This document shows, one piece after another, positions 1 to 6,818 of a stretch of DNA of 6,818 bases. The DNA comes from JANLUX01 sp031409815. Lineage in GTDB: Bacteria > Bacteroidota > Bacteroidia > AKYH767-A > OLB10. Position numbers and translations under genes: made by a program. Where the stretch lies: the NCBI GenBank assembly GCA_031409815.1, contig JANNXV010000145.1:1-6818 (forward strand), in the 5' to 3' direction. The notes under the pieces were generated by a model, which was given only the letters and a program-made list of their open reading frames with translations, had not been told where the DNA came from and did no database searches. Each line of letters begins with the position of its first letter. Position 1 is the first letter of the stretch.

Positions 1-2
1 AT

Positions 3-152
3 GGCAAAAAAATGGCTGACGAAACCTTGATTGAAGGAAGTCATTACGAGACTGAAAACGAATATGCCATAATGGTATTTCAACTACTACCCGGAAGCAG
101 GTATCAAAAGCTGATTGGCTATAAAAAGTTGTCGTCAAAAAACATCTACTAA
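3..152 (+). CDS. C-terminal fragment of a probable DUF5103-type protein (5' end outside window)
   Basis: The frame beginning at base 3 is open from the left edge to a TAA at 150-152 and encodes 49 residues. It contains GSHYETENEYAIMVF followed by RYQKLIGYKKL. From memory, Bacteroidota DUF5103 proteins end in a similar way, with an E-G-x-x-x-x-T-E-N-x-Y segment and then R-Y-x-x-L-I-G-Y near the C-terminus, and such genes often lie just before apaG. That is the basis of the family guess. The function of DUF5103 is unknown to me. An in-frame ATG at 12-14 exists, but nothing resembling a leader precedes it and the frame stays open to the edge, so a truncated gene is more likely than a 46-residue gene. 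The other two forward frames stop within the first 30 bases. Coding status is fairly sure; the family is moderate. Confidence 0.6.
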   Translation, partial: GKKMADETLIEGSHYETENEYAIMVFQLLPGSRYQKLIGYKKLSSKNIY

Positions 153-164
153 TTTTCATCTTAA

Positions 165-210
165 CAAATAGGCCTATTTACCAACCTATTTGAGTGTTTT
201 GTCAAATAGA
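165..210. repeat. Cluster of four CAAATAGG / CCTATTTG octamers in the apaG upstream region
   Basis: Four near-identical octamers lie within 46 bp. CAAATAGG is at 165-172, its near-inverse CCTATTTA at 173-180, an exact inverse CCTATTTG at 185-192, and CAAATAGA at 203-210. The first two abut to form a perfect 14-bp palindrome at 166-179. The last two form an 8-bp hairpin, 186-193 with 202-209, whose 8-nt loop (194-201) holds the TTTG taken as the promoter -33 box. The first and third copies can also pair, so two alternative hairpins exist. The arrangement could be an operator for a dimeric regulator or a weak 3' end for the upstream gene; there is no clean T-tract after either hairpin, only TTTT at 197-200. 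Role is inference. Confidence 0.55.
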
Positions 211-228
211 ATAAGGTTTCTATATTTG
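198..228 (+). promoter_or_regulatory. Predicted Bacteroidota-type promoter of apaG
   Basis: TTTG at 198-201, a 19-base spacer and TATATTTG at 221-228 match the -33 TTTG / -7 TAnnTTTG pattern recognised by the Bacteroidota primary sigma factor. Transcription would begin near 233-237, leaving a leader of roughly 30 nt before the apaG ATG at 266. A second -7-like TATTTTTG at 235-242 has no TTTG at a suitable distance, so the first box is preferred. The region is very AT-rich, so chance matches are possible. Confidence 0.6.
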
Positions 229-265
229 TTGATATATTTTTGACCACATCAATAAAGAAAATATT

Positions 266-658
266 ATGGCAATATTTACAGAAGTTACTGCCGGCATTAA
301 AGTGAGCGTTGAAACATTCTATCAGCCTACTCATAGCAATCCAACCCAATCTCATTATGTATTTGCTTATCGCATTACCATTCAAAACGATAGTGAACAC
401 GCCATCAGATTAAAACGCAGACATTGGTATATTGTTGATTCTGACAATACCAGACGTGAAGTAGAAGGAGAAGGTGTTGTTGGAGAACAACCGTTTGTTG
501 CGCCTAGTGAAACTTATAGATATGTTTCAGGATGCAATCTAAATACCGAAATTGGTAAGATGTATGGCACTTACCTGATGGAAAGACAATTAGATAAAAA
601 ATTATTTTTTGTTAAAATTCCGGAGTTCCGGATGGTGGTCCCGAGCAAACTCAACTAA
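266..658 (+). CDS. apaG: ApaG domain protein (DUF525)
   Basis: This is a complete 130-residue protein, close to the 125-130 usual for ApaG. The family hallmark is clear: E-V-E-G-E-G-V-V-G-E-Q-P at residues 65-76 carries the G-x-G-x-x-G motif (G68, G70, G73). It is followed by a P-S-E-T-Y-R-Y-V-S-G-C stretch (80-90) and then G-K-M-Y-G-T-Y-L-M (97-105). The N-terminal V-F-A-Y-R-I-T-I-Q-N strand (32-41) and R-R-H-W-Y-I-V-D (51-58) also fit. Family members fold as a small fibronectin-III-like beta-sandwich in the cytoplasm. The label 'Co2+/Mg2+ efflux protein' comes from a Salmonella phenotype, and the biochemical role is unresolved. The ATG at 266 is the first in frame and lies about 30 nt below the predicted start site; no Shine-Dalgarno is seen, as is normal in Bacteroidota. 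Unlike in Escherichia coli, no apaH or ksgA is adjacent. It appears to be a single-gene unit with its own promoter and terminator. Confidence 0.96.
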   Translation: MAIFTEVTAGIKVSVETFYQPTHSNPTQSHYVFAYRITIQNDSEHAIRLKRRHWYIVDSDNTRREVEGEGVVGEQPFVAPSETYRYVSGCNLNTEIGKMYGTYLMERQLDKKLFFVKIPEFRMVVPSKLN

Positions 659-696
659 GCAGTTTGCAAACCTGATTTCGATAGAATTTTCAAGAC

Positions 697-726
697 ACAC
701 CCAGCAATTTTGTTGGGTGTTTTTTT
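697..726 (+). terminator. Rho-independent terminator of apaG
   Basis: The arms ACACCCAGCA (697-706) and TGTTGGGTGT (711-720) form a 10-bp stem with one G-U pair (704/713) and a 4-nt loop. A run of seven T (720-726) follows. It lies 38 bases after the apaG stop. On the minus strand the hairpin is not followed by a T-run, so it is a textbook terminator only for rightward transcription, although tamL transcripts from the other side would also meet the hairpin. Confidence 0.9.
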
Positions 727-787
727 ACAGACGTTCTATATTACAATGCTTAGTAATCAACAACTTCTCAAAGAAATTACATCAAGT

Positions 788-3070
788 CTAAAATGGAAAT
801 CCGAATGCTACATTTAAGATTAAGTTCTCTTTGCGCCATCCGGAACTTCCAAATTTGACATCATCAACTACCCATTGTTCACCTGTAGGTAAATAGGGTA
901 TTCTTAAAGGAAACCCAAAATCAAAACGAATGAGCATTACCGAGGCATCAATTCTTAAACCAATTCCAGTGCCAACTGCAAGTTCTTTATACCAATTTTT
1001 TGAGAATCCACTGCCTGGTTGATTAGGCTGCTCATTTACATACCAGATATTACCCGCATCAACAAATATTGCTGTTTGCAGGTATTTCATCAGTTTCAAA
1101 CGAAGCTCAGTATTCAATTCAATGCGTACTTCACCTGTTTGAGTGGCTTGCGATCGAATAGTTGAGTCGGAATAACTTCCCGGTCCTAAGGTGCCACTTC
1201 TAAAAGCACGAATACTATTACTACCTCCTATAAAGAACTGTTTTATATAAGGCATCACCTCGCTATTTTTATAAGCAAAACCATAACCCAAAAATGCTCT
1301 GTTCACCCATTTGAGGTTTTTATTTATATCTAAATAGGCTCTAATATCATCGCTAAAAAGTAAGTATTGAGCATAAGGTATTCCCCCAATTACTTCCTGA
1401 CCATCTTCAACTTTAAAATTATTACCAAAAAGATTTAAAAGATTTCCTGCAACGTCAATTGCAAAAGAATTAAAAAAATGAATTCTTGACCGGCTGGTAT
1501 TCTGATTATTAAAATTCAGCCGGTATTCGCTTCCAATAATAAATTGTTCTTCCAATGATTTTTTTAAAGCTGGATCTTGATTTAATGTACTATCGTATTC
1601 AGGTGTGATGTTGGAAGGATAAAAATAGTTTACAACAATTGGATCTAGGGCGTGATCCCAATTGTGCTTTACTTTCCAAACAAAGCCCAATGAAACATTA
1701 GTGGATCTTAAGGTATATAATGACGGATTTACAAAATACTCAATACCAAAAGATATCTTTTTCAAAGGCACAAAATCATTATTCACGAAATTAGATTTCA
1801 GCGGCCATAGTTTTGGTGTTAAATAATTAATGCCCGCAGCAAAGTTCTGATTGGTGTAAGATTGAAGTTCTGAACCTCCTACTTGAAACTCAAAACCTCC
1901 TGAAATATTAAAGTCGATATGATCAGCATAGTGAAAAAGATTTCTATTCACCACATTAAGTTTCAATTCAGACCCAACAAAATTGTTGGATTTTGAATAC
2001 GCCCCAATTTCCATTTGCATCGATCTTCTTGTAAATGGTGTTAAGTAAATTTCCATATCCAGTAATGAATCTGTGATGGTATCAGCTATTGAAAAAGTAG
2101 CATTGATAAATTTGAAGCTATTTAAATTAACCAAACGAGTAAGTGTTCTTTTATGATATTTTAACTGATAAACATCTCCTTCTTTTATTGTGATGAGATC
2201 GCTGAAAAGTTGCGGTTTAAATCGTTGCGTTATATCTGCATGTTTAAACCCATCATATTTGATTGCGGTTGATAAAAGATTTACCGAATCGTTTTCTGTA
2301 TCGTAATCAGAATAAATAGTAAGGTTATTAATTGTATAAACTTGTTTGGCACTATCGGGAATATTGGGTTTTAAAGTTACAGATGCAACTATTTTTCCTG
2401 GTTTACTTGTATCAGCTGTAATTAAAATAAAATCAGCGATAAAATAGAAATACCCTTTATTACGCATTAGTCTATCTATGCGCTCTCTTTCAAGTCTGGC
2501 TGTTTTAACAGTAAAAGGGGTTTCTCGTTTCAAAAGAGTAGCTGCAGCTGTACTATAAATTGCCTTACCAAATAAGGTGCTGTCTACTTTGTATTTAACG
2601 GTATCAACATAATAACGTTCGCCAAGATGCATTGTGTATTGTACTCTTGCATTCTTCCTTTTAATTAGGATTGTATCATTGGCTGTAGCACGTAAATAAC
2701 CATTATCTTTTGCTTCAGCTATTAGTCTGTTTATTGTGCTATTTATATTTACTTTCGAAAACAAAACCGGAGGTGTTCCAACTACTTCTTGAAGAAAATA
2801 ATTAAGCCCCTTACCGGTTGGCGGCTTAGCCATACTATATAATACTAAGCCCGTTGGAACACCCAAAATAGTTTTGTTAGGAGAAGGCCAACATTTATTT
2901 TTAAGTGATGATTTTAGTTCGCTATCAGGTTTATTTGTTTTATCATACTTTACTTTAGAACCTTTATGTAAATAATCTCCTTCACGAACATAGCGATGAA
3001 CATTACATGATGAAGCTAACAACACCAAATGAAATGCAAATACAATATGTAATATTTTAATTTGATGCAA
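788..3070 (-). CDS. tamL: TamL: lipidated TamA-type Omp85 outer-membrane protein
   Basis: This is a complete 760-residue protein. Residues 1-21 form a hydrophobic signal ending L-L-A-S-S before Cys22, a slightly relaxed lipobox (Ala at -3), so a lipid-anchored N-terminus is predicted. Roughly residues 95-340 look like POTRA repeats: alternating strand and helix with signatures such as R-I-D-R-L-M-R-N-K-G-Y-F-Y-F (197-210) and the G-D-V-Y-Q segment near 300. From about 350 on, alternating strands match the Omp85 (bacterial surface antigen) beta-barrel. The conserved L6-loop motif appears as G-G-S-N-S-I-R-A-F-R (615-624), the IRAF variant of VRGF/Y, followed by L-G-P-G-S-Y. The chain ends in Phe760, as expected of the C-terminal beta-signal recognised by BamA. 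The lipoprotein form of TamA is known from Bacteroidota and is named TamL. The start is TTG: no ATG on this strand lies between 3071 and 3100, a stop sits in frame at 3089-3091, and later in-frame starts would destroy the signal peptide. The gene follows tamB by 10 bp and is probably co-transcribed. BamA is the main alternative, but the Cys22 anchor and the tamB neighbour argue against it. Confidence 0.92.
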   Translation of the reverse strand: MHQIKILHIVFAFHLVLLASSCNVHRYVREGDYLHKGSKVKYDKTNKPDSELKSSLKNKCWPSPNKTILGVPTGLVLYSMAKPPTGKGLNYFLQEVVGTPPVLFSKVNINSTINRLIAEAKDNGYLRATANDTILIKRKNARVQYTMHLGERYYVDTVKYKVDSTLFGKAIYSTAAATLLKRETPFTVKTARLERERIDRLMRNKGYFYFIADFILITADTSKPGKIVASVTLKPNIPDSAKQVYTINNLTIYSDYDTENDSVNLLSTAIKYDGFKHADITQRFKPQLFSDLITIKEGDVYQLKYHKRTLTRLVNLNSFKFINATFSIADTITDSLLDMEIYLTPFTRRSMQMEIGAYSKSNNFVGSELKLNVVNRNLFHYADHIDFNISGGFEFQVGGSELQSYTNQNFAAGINYLTPKLWPLKSNFVNNDFVPLKKISFGIEYFVNPSLYTLRSTNVSLGFVWKVKHNWDHALDPIVVNYFYPSNITPEYDSTLNQDPALKKSLEEQFIIGSEYRLNFNNQNTSRSRIHFFNSFAIDVAGNLLNLFGNNFKVEDGQEVIGGIPYAQYLLFSDDIRAYLDINKNLKWVNRAFLGYGFAYKNSEVMPYIKQFFIGGSNSIRAFRSGTLGPGSYSDSTIRSQATQTGEVRIELNTELRLKLMKYLQTAIFVDAGNIWYVNEQPNQPGSGFSKNWYKELAVGTGIGLRIDASVMLIRFDFGFPLRIPYLPTGEQWVVDDVKFGSSGWRKENLILNVAFGFPF

Positions 3071-3080
3071 GTTGATTAGT
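3068..3080 (-). promoter_or_regulatory. tamB-tamL junction with TTG start and no Shine-Dalgarno
   Basis: The tamB stop TAA (3083-3081) and the tamL TTG (3070-3068) are separated by ten bases, ACTAATCAAC on the coding strand. There is no purine-rich Shine-Dalgarno there. The short gap suggests one transcript and possibly translational coupling. TTG is the only usable initiator that keeps the lipoprotein signal: the frame upstream reads AAC, ATC, CTA, AAA, AAT, ACC and then TAG. Confidence 0.7.
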
Positions 3081-6000
3081 TTATTGGTCTATATGACGAT
3101 TAAAAATATCACGATACTTATTAAAATCAAGAAAGATAATAAAACTACAACCAGTTTTAACCACCTGACTATTTATATAAGTATCAAATTGATTTTTACT
3201 ATAAACCTTTGTTCTATAACGGCCACTTTTTGTTAATTTATATTCTACTGAAACATCACCTGCAAAGCCGGAAGTATTATGCTTGTGTTCATCGGAACCT
3301 TCTAAAGCAAAAGTGCTACCCACTTTAACCGTTGTTCGATCGTTAAAAAGAGATTTACTCATATTTATAGTCAAATCTGTTTCATCTACCTTTTGTCCGG
3401 TCGTATAATCTTGCCTGGCATCAACAATAAATGTTATATCTACTGCTTTCACGTGCGATGAAATCATAGCATTCATTTGGTCTGCAACTATTTCGCCAGC
3501 AGTTGCTCGAGCAGTTAATTCAACAGCCGATGAAAAACCCGAATTTGCACTTGCTACAGCATCGTTTGGAATAAATTGTCTGAGCACTAATAAACTCATT
3601 GCTTGTTTATTTAACTCCGACTCTTGGGAATTAATCTGTTTAATTCTTGCATATACCGATCCCGAAAAGGCGCTTTGGTCCTTTACAGGCATATCTAATC
3701 GAAATTTTATCTTAGGTAACAACATTTTTTCCTTTAATGAAAGATATAACTCAAATGGCAAACGTTGATTCTGAGATCCACTACTTATAGATTGTGAACT
3801 CGACATTAGCGCTCCTATTGATGTTTCAACTTTATAAAGTGCTTCTAAATTAATGTCGGCATCGGTTGGAGAACCTGTCCAACTAATAGTACCACCTTTC
3901 AATACTTCAAATTCACGTTTAACAAACTGATTAATCGACATCAAATATTTACCATGATCAATCGTATATTTTCCACTTAAAGTAACATCATTACCGGGCT
4001 GCATACTCATCGAAATATTTGCATCACCATAAACATTCAGATAATCGCCTGTTTCCTTATTTAGCATCAGTGTGAATTGGGATCCCTTTGTAATTTCCAA
4101 ATTCAGTTTTACTCTTAATTTTTTTGAATTATCTAGCTGGTGGTTGTCAATAGCCAATTCGTCAAAATTTATACTATCAATATGTTGTTCACCATTATAA
4201 TACAGCACTACTCCATTATTATTTAATGTCAACGTATCTGCATTGCTTAATTCAAAATTGATATGTGATTTATCGTTCACCTTAACTATTCCATCAATAT
4301 TTATCGCCTCATTTTTACTCCTAATTTTTAAATCAGCTGTAAATGAAGCAGGACCATAGAATTGTTGTTCGGGATACGACTTATTATTTATGGCTAAAAA
4401 CTGCTTGGTATTTACAGCCAAATCAAAATCAAAATCACGATAATTATTGGTAAATAAAAATCCATTAATAGTAGCTGTATTTTTTAAACTATCGTAAATA
4501 ATAAATTGTTCAAACTTTAAACCATTATTATTGAAATTGATTGTTTCTTCAGGAACATAAAAATAGGTATTATAATCCCGATAGACACCTTCTGCATTCT
4601 TTAGATTCAATTCGCCAGTTAACTCTGGATTCTTAATAGTACCACTCAAATTTAGCTTGCCATTTAGTCCTCCTTTTAAATTAACAATATAATTTTTTAT
4701 TAAAGGATTGAGTACTGCTAAACTGAATCTGTTAATCATGGCATCACCGTTAACCAAACCACTATCAGAATAGGTTGCATGTAAACTTAAATCCATTTCG
4801 GGTCCATACAACTTTGCTTCTCCATGATAAACCGAATCATTAGCAGCATCAAATGACAGCTTTCCTAATTTAGTTCCATTACTTTTTAGACTATCCACTG
4901 TAATTGAAGTGGTAAATCGTATAGGATTTAAGGCCAATAAAACAGCATCTCCATCTATTATTCCTTCAATCGAAGCAGTGTCGGCACTAATCAACTTACT
5001 TATTGTACTGATTGGGAAATCTGCCAGATGCAATGTCAAAGGCAAACCATTTTCCTTCGTTGATGAAAGTAAGCTTAGTTTTCTGCCTAATGATGAAAGC
5101 TCCAGATTTGATAATACTGCTTGGTCGTACATATATCTTACAGAATTATCACTCTGTACTAGCCATTTCTCGAAATTAATTAACTGCTCATTTTCAAAAT
5201 GCAATTGAACTGAAGATGTATCTCTAATTATTGTACCGCTTAAATTATACTTTAACGAATCATTATTATTATGAAGATCGAAATTCCATCTGACTAATCC
5301 ATCATTCGCTCTGCATGATAATTGAGCCCTATTGATTTCATATGATTGTCTTACTATTCCTTCAGTCATTAAATCAACTTTCAAAGTATCAGAAACTGTA
5401 TTAAGAACCAAAGTGGTCGAGTCTATAATTAAGTCATCATACTTTGCTCCCGCCATTGTCAACACTAAATTCAGTTCTCGTTTCAACGTATTAACACTAC
5501 CAGAAAAACCAACATCTTTCATTGCCACCATTCCGGGTGCAAAAATTTGAAAACAAGAATCGTATCTAATTCCACCTTCAATATCAGCATAAGCTAGAGG
5601 AAGCGTATCTACTTCAACAGCGTTTTTCAAAATACGATCAACAAACAAAGCTCTTGCGACAGTTGGTAACGATTTTATTTCATAATTCCCTTTCAATTTA
5701 AAATCAATAAAAGGAGCATTCATACTTAATGACTGAATGGAATCAATATGAGTAGCTGCTACGTTTATTGAATCAATGAAATAGGGTTGATTGTTTTTCA
5801 CGATTTCGATTTTACTTAAATTCACGTTGCCATTCAAATGTTCTCCGCTTATTTCAGATACATCTGCAACTAATGTGGTTTTGAATTTAATACTGTCCTT
5901 TACAAAACCTAACTGGTACAAATCCACATACTCAATATTGGCAATAGTTTTAAGTAATGGATGAAGGCTATCTAACGAATAACCAATAGTTGCATCCATT

Positions 6001-6818
6001 TTACAGTTATTGTCTTTGCTACTAAACACAACATCAATCATAGAAGAATTGAGTCGTGCACTCATTACAAGATTTTGGTAAGTATATCCACTGTAGTCAA
6101 AAACCGGTACATTAAGATCTGATTTAACGAATGCCTTTTCAATTGCAACTCCTTTTCCATGCACATTAATATCAAAAACCACGTTACCTAAAAGTGTATC
6201 CTTCAAAATTTCGTCTAACTCTAAACCATTTGTTGCTAATACCAAATCGTAGGCATATCTATCCGCATTCTTCAAGTCAGTTATTTTGCCATTAACTTTA
6301 AGATCTCCACTTGAGCTATTTAAAAACATACTTATCAAATAAGTATCATTCCGACTTTCAACAGTCCCCTTCAACATAAATTTATCAGGAATATCAATAT
6401 TCTGAGGAATAGATTCCGGAGGCAGTAATTTATACAGACTTTCTGCGGTGCCACTAAATTCATTTATTTTGACTAATCCATTTACATCTTTTAAATTGGG
6501 CAATCCGCTAAGTTTTCCAGATAAACTAATCTTAAAATCATTATTTCGAATTTTCAGATTCTCAAAACTCAGGTTATCAATTCTTCCCTTACTATTTCCA
6601 CTTATTACGATATCGTCATTCAATATCATTTGCAATTGCTGATTATTTCCTGCATAAGTTCTAAAATAAGCCATGTCGCGCTTACTCAACTTCAATGGAT
6701 TTAGCTGAACATTTAATCTTAGCTGCGCTGGATTTGTTCTAATTGCATCTAAACTCTGGTAGCTTACTAAAATACTCCCATCAATTACAGAGTTTTTAGT
6801 TTTTAATTTTAAATTATT
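3081..6818 (-). CDS. tamB: TamB: translocation and assembly module protein (DUF490), 5' end outside window
   Basis: The frame is open from the right edge to a TAA at 3081-3083, giving 1245 visible residues; the N-terminus, with its membrane anchor, is missing. A TTG at 6693-6695 could be read as a start, but 41 further codons upstream stay open in the same frame and contain the strand-like V-I-D-G-S-I-L-V-S-Y, so the gene continues. Most of the visible chain is a long run of short amphipathic beta-strands with G-x-(L/I)-x-(L/V) periodicity, as in the beta-taco groove of TamB and AsmA-like proteins. The C-terminal DUF490 domain is recognisable. It has G-K-Y-T-I-D-H-G-K-Y near residue 945 and the hallmark G-G-T-I-S-W-T-G-S-P-T-D-A-D-I at 975-989. 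The segment M-S-L-L-V-L-R-Q-F-I-P comes further on, and F-N-K-Y-R-D-I-F lies close to the end. TamB spans the periplasm and works with TamA/TamL in outer-membrane protein insertion and, in related proteins, phospholipid transport. It lies directly upstream of tamL, its expected partner. No frameshift or internal stop is seen. Confidence 0.93.
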   Translation of the reverse strand, partial: NNLKLKTKNSVIDGSILVSYQSLDAIRTNPAQLRLNVQLNPLKLSKRDMAYFRTYAGNNQQLQMILNDDIVISGNSKGRIDNLSFENLKIRNNDFKISLSGKLSGLPNLKDVNGLVKINEFSGTAESLYKLLPPESIPQNIDIPDKFMLKGTVESRNDTYLISMFLNSSSGDLKVNGKITDLKNADRYAYDLVLATNGLELDEILKDTLLGNVVFDINVHGKGVAIEKAFVKSDLNVPVFDYSGYTYQNLVMSARLNSSMIDVVFSSKDNNCKMDATIGYSLDSLHPLLKTIANIEYVDLYQLGFVKDSIKFKTTLVADVSEISGEHLNGNVNLSKIEIVKNNQPYFIDSINVAATHIDSIQSLSMNAPFIDFKLKGNYEIKSLPTVARALFVDRILKNAVEVDTLPLAYADIEGGIRYDSCFQIFAPGMVAMKDVGFSGSVNTLKRELNLVLTMAGAKYDDLIIDSTTLVLNTVSDTLKVDLMTEGIVRQSYEINRAQLSCRANDGLVRWNFDLHNNNDSLKYNLSGTIIRDTSSVQLHFENEQLINFEKWLVQSDNSVRYMYDQAVLSNLELSSLGRKLSLLSSTKENGLPLTLHLADFPISTISKLISADTASIEGIIDGDAVLLALNPIRFTTSITVDSLKSNGTKLGKLSFDAANDSVYHGEAKLYGPEMDLSLHATYSDSGLVNGDAMINRFSLAVLNPLIKNYIVNLKGGLNGKLNLSGTIKNPELTGELNLKNAEGVYRDYNTYFYVPEETINFNNNGLKFEQFIIYDSLKNTATINGFLFTNNYRDFDFDLAVNTKQFLAINNKSYPEQQFYGPASFTADLKIRSKNEAINIDGIVKVNDKSHINFELSNADTLTLNNNGVVLYYNGEQHIDSINFDELAIDNHQLDNSKKLRVKLNLEITKGSQFTLMLNKETGDYLNVYGDANISMSMQPGNDVTLSGKYTIDHGKYLMSINQFVKREFEVLKGGTISWTGSPTDADINLEALYKVETSIGALMSSSQSISSGSQNQRLPFELYLSLKEKMLLPKIKFRLDMPVKDQSAFSGSVYARIKQINSQESELNKQAMSLLVLRQFIPNDAVASANSGFSSAVELTARATAGEIVADQMNAMISSHVKAVDITFIVDARQDYTTGQKVDETDLTINMSKSLFNDRTTVKVGSTFALEGSDEHKHNTSGFAGDVSVEYKLTKSGRYRTKVYSKNQFDTYINSQVVKTGCSFIIFLDFNKYRDIFNRHIDQ

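Noticed and set aside
1..30. Short frame from the ATG at base 1
   Set aside because: It stops after nine codons; the frame from base 3 is open and gives the family-like tail.
235..242. Second -7-like box TATTTTTG before apaG
   Set aside because: No TTTG lies at a suitable upstream distance; the pair at 198-228 is the better promoter.
161..400. 79-codon minus-strand frame over the apaG promoter and 5' end
   Set aside because: It is antisense to a clear apaG gene and its translation shows no family features; a chance open frame.
609..791. 60-codon plus-strand frame spanning the apaG 3' end and the terminator
   Set aside because: It overlaps the end of apaG in another frame, runs through the terminator hairpin and its T-tract, and encodes no recognisable pattern.
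4909..5208. 99-codon plus-strand frame inside tamB
   Set aside because: It lies wholly antisense within the continuous TamB coding frame, with low-complexity content and no recognisable motif.
5332..5550. 72-codon plus-strand frame inside tamB
   Set aside because: Antisense shadow of the tamB coding sequence, with no start signal or family resemblance.
6448..6642. 64-codon plus-strand frame inside tamB
   Set aside because: Hydrophobic-looking only because it mirrors strand-rich TamB codons; antisense shadow.
6693..6695. TTG as the true start of tamB
   Set aside because: The same frame remains open for 41 more codons to the window edge with TamB-like strand content, and no signal or anchor follows the TTG.

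Overview
The window looks like chromosomal DNA from a member of the Bacteroidota. It is AT-rich, its starts lack Shine-Dalgarno sequences, and it carries a TTTG / TAnnTTTG promoter. The TamA-type barrel protein is a lipoprotein (TamL), a form typical of this phylum. I cannot place it below phylum level. Nothing suggests a mobile element, prophage, CRISPR array or RNA gene; the content is conserved housekeeping and envelope-biogenesis genes.

Layout. Positions 3-152 (+) hold the last 49 codons of a gene entering from the left, probably a DUF5103-type protein. A 113-bp gap (153-265) follows. It contains a cluster of four CAAATAGG-type inverted/direct repeats and a well-matched Bacteroidota promoter, and it leads into apaG (266-658, +), complete at 130 codons. 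A rho-independent terminator (697-726) closes apaG. Positions 727-787 show nothing I can name. The rest of the window is on the minus strand: tamB enters from the right edge (6818 down to 3081, 5' end missing), then after 10 bp tamL (3070 down to 788), complete at 760 codons.

How the genes work together. TamB and TamL form the two-part Tam module. TamB is expected to be a long, groove-like beta-rich protein spanning the periplasm. TamL is an Omp85-family beta-barrel with periplasmic POTRA domains and a lipidated N-terminus. The tight tamB-tamL spacing argues for co-transcription. ApaG and the left-edge gene are convergent with this pair and show no evident functional link to it.

Points worth a second look: tamL begins at a TTG codon, since no ATG can give it its lipoprotein signal; the promoter -33 box of apaG lies in the loop of a repeat hairpin; and tamL has no visible intrinsic terminator of its own. 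I did not find a previously undescribed system in this window.
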